Shown here: positions 31,953-39,936 of the stretch, piece by piece
Position numbering within the stretch: the first letter of the stretch is position 1
How the letters are laid out: each line of letters opens with the position of its first letter
Assembly (NCBI GenBank): GCA_029747585.1
Contig: JAPEVF010000333.1
Span: 1 to 39,936, forward strand
DNA length: 39,936 nt
From: Pleurotus djamor
Lineage: Eukaryota > Basidiomycota > Agaricomycetes > Agaricales > Pleurotaceae
Direction of reading: 5' to 3'
Notes under the pieces: generated by a model
The model's database searches: none
Seen by the model: the letters and a program-made list of their open reading frames with translations, nothing else
What the model was told of the DNA's origin: nothing
Program-made: the position numbers and the translations under genes

Positions 31953-32059
31953 CTCGACCTGGCTGAAATTGCGNAAATCAAGTTTTGTGTAGAGCAGAGG
32001 CAATTCTTAATGAAAAAGAAGGTTGACGAAGAGATTGGGATTTAAAAGACCAGCATGAA
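31953..32059. other. 107-bp centre between the inverted arms
   Basis: This unique spacer holds an N at 31974. T runs occur on both strands just past each box B (TTTT at 31981 on plus; TCTTTT around 32044 on minus), as expected of Pol III terminators. No coding potential is seen. Confidence 0.5.
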
Positions 32060-32250
32060 GAATCGAACGCGCGACCTCGTGCGTGGCAAAAATAGAGGCC
32101 AGCCGCGCAAACCGCTAGGCAATCAGTCCTGTCCTTACCATACGTCACTGGTAATATATGACTACCTGCCCGGGTGACTATCGGATTTGGAAGGACTTTC
32201 CCATCCTCTAACTATTTCAGCCTACCCATTTTCATTCTCCGTCGCTGACC
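32060..32250 (-). repeat. Right arm of the perfect 191-bp inverted repeat
   Basis: This is an exact reverse complement of 31762-31952. Its box A and box B therefore point left, toward the centre and the left arm's boxes, so two putative Pol III promoters converge. Confidence 0.88.
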
Positions 32251-32366
32251 GATTGTAACGGCGACCCCACACACCTCATAAACTCGTCGGTTTTCACCCC
32301 ATAACAAGTCAACAGCGGTCGGCTAAGGTTGCTTCTGGTTGGGGTACAGCCACAACACTTTTGGGG

Positions 32367-32410
32367 GGTTGTTTTCTGTGATTCTAAAGCCGGACTCCCC
32401 TTGGTCTGCG
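32367..32410. repeat. Right outer inverted repeat of the palindromic locus
   Basis: It is the partner of 31446-31488 in opposite orientation. It lies 116 bp beyond the inner right arm, whereas the left partner lies 273 bp beyond the inner left arm, so the flanks are asymmetric. Confidence 0.65.
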
Positions 32411-32581
32411 CTCACCCTTTCTACACACCCACCAAACCCTACACGGACCACAGCACTGCCCATGGATGCCCATGGACCACGACTATTTGAGCGGTCGATC
32501 GCCAAGCCTTGGCATCAGAGCGCGCACACATACACATGCCAACGCGTGCTCGTGGGGCAACGGGACTGTTCGTGTTTCTAT

Positions 32582-32589
32582 CCATAAAA
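32582..32589 (+). promoter_or_regulatory. TATA-like element of the monooxygenase gene
   Basis: CCATAAAA lies 58 bp upstream of the ATG at 32640, a plausible place for a fungal TATA element. It lies outside the repeats, about 330 bp beyond the end of the perfect right arm. Confidence 0.4.
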
Positions 32590-32639
32590 ACTTGACCAGA
32601 AATTGAGGATGGGAACAATCGAAGATATTGACCCTCGAG

Positions 32640-34644
32640 ATGGAGAAGTTTGATTGTGCCTCCGTCGGTGCAGGTGAGCTTGACCAATTGCCCCACCTTG
32701 GCCACCGAACTCACACTGCTCACGACTCCTGTCGACAGGCCCCTATGGTCTCGTTGCAGCGAAACAATACCATGTCCTCAACCCAGACAAGACTCTGGCC
32801 ATTTTCGAGGGCGAGTCGAGCATCGGTGGCACCTGGGCAGACCACCGAATCTACCCAGGCGTCAAGAGCAACAATCTCCTCGGCACCTACGAATTCCCAG
32901 AGTTCCCCATGGCCACAGAGCGTTTCGGCGTCAACAAGGACGAGCACATACCCGGTAGCGTGCTCAACACCTACCTCAAGGCCTACGCTGCAGAATTTGG
33001 CATCGACAAGTTTATGCGATTCAATAGCAAGATCGTAGTGGCAGAGCACCAGGAAGAAGGCGGTTGGATTTTGACCGTCGCCGACTCCAAGGCCGGCAAA
33101 GAGTACCAGGTGTTTGCGCGCCGCTTGATCATGGCCACTGGCCTTACTTCAGAAGCTTTCCTCCCACACTTTGACGGCGAGGAGACGTTCGGGGGCAGAA
33201 TCTTCCACGGGAAAGACTTCCAGAAGAACAAGGATACCATAGAGAAGGGCAAGACTGTGACGGTGTTTGGCGGAACGAAATTCGCCTTTGACGCCGTGTA
33301 TGCCTATGCGAGCGCGGGAGTCAAGGTACATTGGGTGATCCGCTGTAAGTTCTATCTCTACTCTTTCAATTGATCCGTGATCGGTGCGCTGATCCGTCCA
33401 TCAGCCTCTGGCCATGGACCATGCTGGATGTCGCCGCCATACGTTACACCGTTCCATCAATGGATCGAAGCGCTTGCCCGTGAGTATGATTTACAATTCA
33501 TTCACAATATCACTGACAATCGGCGTCCCTCTGCACGACAGACACTCGATTTCTCACTTGGTTCAGCCCTTCTATCTGGGGCAGCGCCGACGGCTACACA
33601 GGCATTCGCAATTTCCTCCACGGTACTGCTTTGGGCCGGGCAATTGTAAACGGATTTTGGTCAGTCCTGGGCAACGATGTCCTGCGCCTGAACAAATATG
33701 ATGACCACCCCGACACTGCCAAGCTGAAGCCCTGGACATCAGCCATGTTCACGGGCCCTAGTTTCAGTATTCTGAACTGGGAGACCAACTTCTGGGACCT
33801 CGTGAAGAGCGATCTGGTCAATGTTTATATCAGTGATATCGACCATCTCAGCCCCGGAAAGGTTCACCTTTCGGACGGCACTGAGCTAGAGTGCGACTCG
33901 ATGCTGGCCCATACTGGTTGGAAGCATGTACCAGCCACCAAGTTCCTCCCCGAGGGCATCGAGAAGGAGATTGGCATCCCACATACGCCCCCTCACGACC
34001 AAGCGGACGAGGATCTCGCGAGCCAATCCGATATGCTCAAGAAAGCCGATGCCGAAATTCTGGAGCGATTTCCTCGTCTCAAAGACCAGCCTGTCTGGAA
34101 TAAGAACTACATCCCCTTGACCGAGCAGAAGGGAGTGCACAGCAACGATGCAGTCACCCCTTGCAAGCCCCTCACACCTTATATGCTTTACCGTTTCATC
34201 GTTCCCCCCTCTGAACGGTTTCTCAAGACAAGGGACCTTGCTTTCGCCGGCATGGTCTCCAACTTTGGGAATCCCATGTCCGCCCACTTCCAGGGGCTCT
34301 GGATCAGCGCGTACTTCAATGGCCAGCTTGACATTGACCCGGCCAACGCGGTCGGTGACGAAAAGCTCATGAGTGAGCTCAAGTACCAGACTATCTTGCA
34401 CAACCGTTTCGGCAAGTGGCGCTACCCTACCGACTGGGGTAGCAATAAGGCTCCCGGGTTCATCTTCGACGCAATTCCGTATCTTGACCTTCTGCAAGGC
34501 GATCTTGGCCTGAACAGGTGGCGGAAAGGAGGCTTGTCGGAGATCTTTCAGGCCTATGACCCCAGAGATTATGCTGACGCCAATGACGAATGGAAGAGGA
34601 AACATCCTCGGAAGGAAGATGGGCCATCAACGTTCCACAGCTAA
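32640..34644 (+). CDS. FMO/Baeyer-Villiger-like flavin monooxygenase
   Basis: An FAD- and NADPH-dependent enzyme of the flavin-containing monooxygenase type, about 600 residues. Exon 1 gives MEKFDCASVGAG and after a short intron PYGLVAAKQYHVL, which completes the FAD-binding GxGxxG (Y replaces the common S). Next come IFEGESSIGGTWADHRIYPGV and a family fingerprint, FGGRIFHGKDF, in the pattern FxGxxxHxxx[FW]. A second nucleotide-binding motif, VTVFGGTKFAFDA, is of the GGTK variant common in fungal members. Further introns follow WVIR (near 33345) and EALA (near 33480). The rest is continuous to KHPRKEDGPSTFHS. No signal peptide is seen. The substrate is unknown; such enzymes act in catabolism, detoxification or secondary metabolism. 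No biosynthetic cluster partners are evident. Confidence 0.88.
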
Positions 34645-35004
34645 CCTACTTCAACTAATCTGTATTCATTTTCAAACATATGTTTGCGCCGCAATGTTCA
34701 TTTCACCAAGCAAGTTTCAGTCATGCCCCCATGTTTCATAGTGACTTCACGCCTTTTTCAAGCTAGTGAGATTCTCAGTTCCTATTGTCTTCTGCAACAT
34801 AACTCGAACGCGTTTCGTTCTCCATGCTTCTCAATGAGTAGAATTGTGTATGTTAAATAACCATTTTGTGAACAAGCGCTAGTGGGTAGGTGCGAGAAGC
34901 GGATCAAGATTCGATGATTCATCCAGTCAGCGCGGCTCCGCAGCAGCCTGGTAACAAAAGTTTCTTCTCTATTTCCGCCACGAAAATTGTATCTCTTCGC
35001 CGTC
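34645..35004. other. Intergenic region before the GH16 gene
   Basis: This 360-bp gap lies between two plus-strand genes and should hold the monooxygenase 3' end and the GH16 promoter. No coding exon, repeat or clear TATA box is visible. Confidence 0.5.
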
Positions 35005-36520
35005 ATGACCGTCTCTACTACATTATTTTTCTCCAGCCTCTTGTTATTTCCTACGACATCCTTTGCGGCGTACTCGCCTACCCGAGACTACAATGGCGCC
35101 TCTTTCTTCAACCACTGGTCATTTTTTGACAAGACTGACGCAGGAGTAACGAACGGTAAGCCTCATGCCCTCCGTTGACCATCCAGGAAGTAGGGTGATT
35201 TACTTGGAACTACGGCTAAGGGGACGTACAATTTCTTGGCCAGTCGGACGCCACATCACAACGCCTAGCCTTTACTAATGGTGCAGGTAACGCCGTTATC
35301 AAAGTCGACAACTCATCCACCGTTGTTTGGGACAACAAAAGAAACTCGGTGCGCTTAGATTGCTGTTGTTCCTTCAATGTTTGCTGAACTTTCTTGGGAG
35401 GTTAGGTCCGATTGGAGAGTTTGGAAGCCTATGACATTGGTAGTCTCATCGTCATTGATGTCGCCCACATGCCTTTTGGATGTTCTGTGTGTCCCCTCGT
35501 TCTTATTTGTCGATGTGCTCCTGAACAGACTCGCCGTAGGTCTGGCCTGCCTTTTGGACCCGTGGAGTTGGCGGTGAATGGCCTGGTGTTGGGGAGATCG
35601 ACATCATTGAAGGCGTGAATCGTCGTACCTTCAACCAGATGGCTTTGCACACGTCTCCCGGCTGCACTCAAGCCAGCGGGGCTTCCCAATCCGGGACCAC
35701 GCTGCTCACAGACTGTGGTGCTGATGGAGGACGGCCTGGTTGCACCGTTCGAGAGAATAAACCCGCCAATTACGGTCCGGACTTTAATGCTGCCGGTGGT
35801 GGTATTTTTGCTACCCAGTTCGACGTTTCGGGTGTCTTCATCTGGTTCTTCAGCGTGAGTGGTCTTCTTTTCGTTATGAGAAAACATTCTTAAATTTATT
35901 TCGGCATTAGCGACCTGACATTCCAGAGGCTATCCGGACGAATGCATCCTCCATAGACACTTCGACGTGGGGAACGCCATCTGCTTCATGGCCCTCTTCG
36001 TCGTGCGCCATCTCGAACTTCTTTGCTCCGCAGCAGCTCATTCTTGACATCACACTCTGCGGAGACTTGTAAGCCCAATCACCTCGTGTTTTACTCATCA
36101 TTAACTTGAGAATGCAGCGCGACTCCAACTTACAACGCAACATGCGGTGCTCCTAAGAAAAACTGCGTGCGTACCCATCGTTTCCATGCCAAATATATAA
36201 ATATCCTCTAACTTCCCCCACAGTATGAAGACAATGTCCTAGGAAACGGCACCAACTACGATGACGCCTACTTTGAGATCCCCTTCATCAGAGTTTACAG
36301 CGCCAACCCGTCGGCTTCCCCCTCATCGCTCTCTGCTGGCTCAGTCCCTACATTCACATCGAGCGCACCGGGATCATCGGGCACCAACTCCCCCGCTTCG
36401 GGTGGGAATTCATCAGACACGCCCAACAATAAAGCCACTACTGGCGTTTCGACCGAGCATGTCACACTTACACTTGGCCTCCTCGTTTCCGCTGGTTTCT
36501 TGTTCTTCGGTCTTCTTTGA
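35005..36520 (+). CDS. Secreted GH16 glycoside hydrolase, probably GPI-anchored
   Basis: A beta-glucan-type endohydrolase of family GH16, as used in fungal cell-wall remodelling. The start at 35005 gives a clear signal peptide, MTVSTTLFFSSLLLFPTTS followed by FAAYSPT. After the intron-interrupted SFFDKTDAGVTNG comes the beta-sandwich. The catalytic motif is GEIDIIEG (E-x-D-x-x-E, complete) after VWPAFWTRGVGGEWPG, near 35600. HTSPGCTQ and CTVRENKPANYGPDFNAAGG match fungal GH16 members with NxGxxFNxxGGG. Cysteines (CGDF, TCGAPKKNC) suggest disulfides. The end is a Ser/Pro/Thr-rich stretch and a hydrophobic tail (LTLGLLVSAGFLFFGLL) with no following charged residues, as in GPI-anchored proteins. 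Several introns of 50-110 bp are removed; boundaries around 35350-35550 are the least certain. Confidence 0.9.
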
Positions 36521-37062
36521 GAACCTCCTGGATGTTTATACCACACCATAGAACCCTTCTTGTTGTAGATTGTAACTTGTGGACATTGTTACGTATACTA
36601 CGTCCGTTCCTTACCTGGACAATGGTTATCTTTCCTGTTGATACAATACTACGTTCCACAAACCTGTCAGAGCCATCTGGTGGTGATACCATAGACAATA
36701 AACGGTGCTATAAGATAAGAAATACATTGAATCTATCTACTACAAAGGCTCGGTTCTCGAAAGACTTGCGGAGGAATGCAAGACCCCTTGAGGGTCATCA
36801 GGCAGTGGATGCTACGGCGAAATGCAACGGTAGGTGTGTGTGTACGTACGTAGTATGAAGTGGGAAAACCGATGACAAAAGGAATGTTCATGAAAGGGCC
36901 GTGAGGGGATGCTACTTAATGATAAAATGATGCTACCTACTACAAATGATATGAATTGGGAACGGGAACGGGAAGAAAAGGAGAGAGAAATGACGTCGTG
37001 GTGAATAGATCGAGGGAAGCCCAAAGTTGAAGGGAATGTCATGCGTGAACGTGAAGGCATCA
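36521..37062. other. Convergent intergenic region, no gene seen
   Basis: About 540 bp lie between the stops of GH16 (plus) and the HAPSTR1-like gene (minus). Open frames here are short and lack family features. It should hold two 3' UTRs. Confidence 0.5.
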
Positions 37063-38064
37063 TCAGCGTCGAGCGACTCGCTTCCTGTCCCGTCCCTCTT
37101 CTTCAACATCCATAGCTTCCGGAGGGGGCACAACATTGTGATGCTGGTGCAACGTAGCTAAACTTCGAGAACTCCGCGTTCGCCGCCGTGTGTTGAGGCT
37201 AACGCTCGCTGAATGGACTGGTGGCGACATGGTACTGGACGCAGGGGACGATGTTATCGGTGACGGTGCAGAGTCCAGCATCACCATCATATGGTGCCGT
37301 CGCTTCGAACCAACGAGTGGTATCGGTTCGATGGCAGCAGGCGGGGGAAAGGGCAGTCGTTCGCCTTGGAAAGATACTTCGGAAACGTCCCTACCGCGGT
37401 GCTTGGACGTCTTGAGTGGTGTTTGAGGAGGGTGCATTGATCGGGCGGTGCTCGGAGGCGGAGGCGAAGGTGAAGCCGGGGCCGATGAACTGGGTGCTGT
37501 AGGCTCGGTGAACGGCTAGAAAATGCCACGATAAGAAACCACGACACCAGACTGCAAGGATATGGGGACAGCGTACCTGTATTATTGTGGTAGATTTCGG
37601 CGCCGTTGGTACTGTCGTGGTCGTGGGTGGAGATGACCTAGCCGCCCTATCCCGCTCCTTCTCCTTCTCCTCGTCCTCAGCTTCTTCTTCCTCCCTAGAC
37701 TTGATTGCCTCCAACCTGGCTTCAATCCAATCCATAACTTTCCCGATCGACATGGCATCGTCGGTGCCAACACTGCCTGATGTATTGATGCCACCGACTG
37801 AGACTCCTTGTTGGATCATTGTCAAAAGGTCTTGACAAGCTGCAGCATAGCCCGCATTGTAGGCTCGCTTGGAAGCATTCCGAGAGGATCTGTAAAATGT
37901 GGTGATGCTTAAAGCAGCGGCTGTAATGCGCAATGTCAGCACGATTTCAGAAAACCCTGACGATGTAACTGACCCTTGAAGTCGCTCATGAGCTCCTTCT
38001 CCGCATTCTGATACGCTGTCGGTAGCGAGCTCGCGAGCGTGTTCAAGTTCAAAGTGGACTCCAT
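37063..38064 (-). CDS. Small nuclear-type protein, possibly HAPSTR1 (C16orf72) family
   Basis: A protein of about 300 residues in three exons. Exon 1 (start 38064) gives MESTLNLNTLASSLPTAYQ and a helical ELMSDFK. Exon 2 continues AALSITTFYRSSRNASKRAY and NAGYAAACQDLLTMIQQGVS, then an acidic-basic helix (EEEEAEDEEKEKERDRAA) and a Thr/Pro-rich stretch. Exon 3 is proline/serine-rich with basic clusters and ends DRKRVARR, a likely nuclear localization signal. The segment from FKAAALSITTFYR to QDLL resembles the core of human HAPSTR1 (FQNAATAVTNLYKES... GYQRRNKDVLAWV), a stress-response partner of HUWE1. That link rests on my alignment by eye and is tentative. The low-complexity C-terminal part is likely disordered. 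Confidence 0.6.
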
Positions 38065-38224
38065 CGCCGTCAAGAAGAAAGAGGTGTCGCACCAGGACCA
38101 CTGTGACCAAACCGTGACGGAGTCAAAAATAGGTTGTTATGTAAGCCATGTCTCGTGACTCGACTCAAGCTAGGGGAGACCCCCTAGTAGTTGATCCAAA
38201 ATGTCAATTCACGGAGAAATCTGT

Positions 38225-39747
38225 CTACTTCATAGAATCAACTATAATAGACCCCCTCGGCGCGGCACAGAAGGGGTCAGCTATGCTACTATCCCCCGGA
38301 GAAAGATACATGTCGTCCATATGAGGTCTGAGTAGGCTCGGCTGGGAGGGAGATTTGTACGTTGATAGAGGCGGACCAGTAGCCACAGCGAATTCAAGCT
38401 TCGAAGTACCATGATCCTTATCACCACGGATAGTACCACTTCCGTTTACACGGCTTGCGAAAGCCATACGAGTTTCGCCACTAGGGGAGGTGATTCCCAG
38501 ACCAATGCGAATGATGATCATGGAGAAGACGAGTCCCTATATAGCTTTTCGTTAATAACCAATGACGCACAGAAGCAGATCATACTCACAACGATGGGGG
38601 AAACCTAATTTGGAAGAGTTAATCAGCTGCTGAATATAACAGAGGATTGATCATCATACCGCGTCCAGCAGCACATACTGGAACCATGATTCAGCTTTGT
38701 ATAGAATGAGAAGGGCCAAGAGGGTAGCTGAGTAAACAGCGCCGGATTCCACGACAAGGAGCATCACTGGTCGGAGACTGCCGCCTTGGAAGAATTCGTT
38801 CTGACGGTTGATGTACCAGATGCGGAAGGCGACCATTGCTGTGTATAGAGAACTTGCTTCAGAGCAGCGTCCCTGGATGATAAGTAGTCTGGGACTTACA
38901 AGTGCAGATGATGTTGGTCGCGAGGGTCATTGAAAAAAAAGTAAGAATCCACCGCTGCAATTGGTCCGCGAATATTACTGCATGGGGCACGACATGGGCC
39001 ATGGAATACAGAATTCCGATGCCTGATGCTGCGAGCAGAAAGGATGTCAGGGATGCCAGCATGAGTGACCAGCGACAGAAGGAGATAGAAAAACTCACCT
39101 GTACTGCCGAGAAGGAGGAGGGCTGGAAAAGCAATCGCAGAAAAACGGCGACCCCACACAAGGTAACATCGGAGTAACTTGACCGTGGAAGGTTCAGGTG
39201 TAATGATACCGGACTCGGAGTGGAAAAACTCACCACTACACCGTCACCGATGAGCGTTTGGACGATGTATATTGAGCTCCCGAAGAGCTGCGTGAACTCT
39301 GCCAGTTCATCGAAGAAGGCAGCTGGTCCTCCTGGTTCGTCCTTCAAGTCGATGAAGGCTTTGATTATTCGTGTGAAGTTGATGGCGACGTGCTGGGCCC
39401 GCGGTAGCAAAAGGTGAGCATCGCTTCTATTGGGATCGGCTCGACTCTCTCACCATCGTCGCCAGCATGAACATGGTCATCGATATCACCGTCATCGTCC
39501 AATTTATAGGCTGCCCGTTCGGACGCTGGTAGACCAGAACCCAGTGTGTGATGATGAAGAGGACCACATATGCCCCTGTTATTGGACCATGGCATCCGTT
39601 TGAGTTCCGAGGTGCAAATGACTAGAGCCCAGAATGCGCACCGTACAAGAGTGTCTGGCAGAATATCGCCACAAACTTGCTCTAGTGATTTCCGTGAGAT
39701 CGAAACAATCGTCGAGGAGCAAGTCGTACCTCTTCTTTGGTAAACAT
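38225..39747 (-). CDS. Basidiomycete multi-pass (about seven-TM) membrane protein
   Basis: A member of a membrane-protein family greatly expanded in mushroom-forming fungi, function unknown. The start at 39747 gives MFTKEE; after introns the product reads SKFVAIFCQTLLYGAYVVLF, INWTMTVISMTMFMLATMHVA, PGGPAAFFDELAEFTQLFGS, IYIVQTLIGDGVVLLRCYLVW and GRRFSAIAFPALLLLGST. Later segments include GIGILYSMAH, RWILTFFSMTLATNIICTS, VAFRIWYINRQNEF, LLVVESGAVYSATLLALLIL and VFSMIIIRIGLGI, then a polar tail ending VDSMK at 38225. About seven TM helices are visible. Family hallmarks are D(G)VV..RCY.VWGR after TM3, and ESGA.YSA late. At least six introns of about 50-60 bp are needed. A TATA element (TATAAAAA on minus, 39832-39839) lies about 90 bp upstream. 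Confidence 0.82.
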
Positions 39748-39831
39748 AGCTGGGGATCAGCAACGGGGTACTTTTCCTGTGGTTATAAACCTCATGGAGA
39801 GCCATCGGGGGGCAAACACTGATCTCATGTA

Positions 39832-39839
39832 TTTTTATA
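39832..39839 (-). promoter_or_regulatory. TATA box of the multi-pass membrane protein gene
   Basis: TATAAAAA on the minus strand lies about 85-90 bp upstream of the ATG at 39747. Two further minus-strand ATGs lie between it and the start; they may fall before the transcription start site. Confidence 0.45.
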
Positions 39840-39936
39840 TGAGCGTGTTCGGAGGACTTGAATCTATCGATGGGAAAAGCAGCCCACGGCAGGGAAAGGC
39901 ATGTCGTACACAAAACAGCTTTCNCGAANCNNNGAC

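Noticed and set aside
31888..31960. Functional tRNA gene in the left arm of the palindrome
   Set aside because: Boxes A and B are present, but the T-stem, anticodon arm and acceptor stem do not pair properly and the anticodon loop would be too large. It is better described as tRNA-like.
33886..34605. A 239-codon minus-strand frame opposite the monooxygenase
   Set aside because: It is antisense to a clearly coding exon with strong codon bias; a shadow frame.
1..39936. CRISPR array, bacterial operon or phage elements
   Set aside because: The window is intron-rich and eukaryotic; no regularly spaced short repeats or Shine-Dalgarno-type gene starts are present.

Overview
The window looks like a piece of a basidiomycete fungal nuclear genome, probably Agaricomycetes. 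It carries eukaryotic core genes (RNA polymerase III subunit, Not1, Spt16, striatin, TMA7, mitochondrial uL15) cut by many short introns of about 50-60 bp with GT...AG ends. It also has fungal families such as RTA1, class II cAMP phosphodiesterase, GH16 and a multi-pass family typical of mushrooms, and TTAGGG-like motifs. I cannot name the species. Exons were assembled by hand from frame, splice signals and family similarity, so CDS coordinates give the outer limits (start to stop, introns included).

Region 1-29 kb is a gene-dense, conserved block of strictly alternating orientation: RPC82 (partial, +), calcineurin-like phosphoesterase (-), multi-pass membrane protein A (+), Not1 (-), Spt16 (+), mitochondrial uL15 (-), multi-pass membrane protein B (-), class II cyclic nucleotide phosphodiesterase (+), striatin (-), TMA7 (-), and a large serine alpha/beta hydrolase (+). 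Several divergent pairs share very short promoters (about 45 bp and 108 bp). Many are housekeeping genes for transcription (RPC82, Spt16), mRNA decay (Not1) or translation (uL15m, TMA7). Two relate to signalling: the phosphodiesterase, and striatin as the STRIPAK scaffold. Membrane proteins A and B are diverged paralogs that share an N-terminal phase-1 intron.

Region 28.4-32.6 kb is disrupted, accessory-like DNA. It holds an RTA1 gene that keeps only its first half, followed at once by an F-box/LRR-like C-terminal fragment; a stretch with a 14-bp-stem hairpin and degenerate TTAGGG repeats; and a 489-bp structure made of two identical 191-bp inverted arms around a 107-bp centre. Each arm ends exactly on a tRNA-type B box preceded by an A-box-like motif. 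Diverged outer inverted repeats flank it. This is the most unusual signal in the window.

Region 32.6-39.9 kb returns to ordinary genes: an FMO/BVMO-like flavin monooxygenase (+), a secreted and probably GPI-anchored GH16 glycosidase (+), a small nuclear-type protein that may belong to the HAPSTR1/C16orf72 family (-), and a multi-pass membrane protein of a basidiomycete family (-). Scattered single N bases, mostly next to homopolymer runs, look like draft-assembly ambiguities. One of them breaks the Not1 reading frame.
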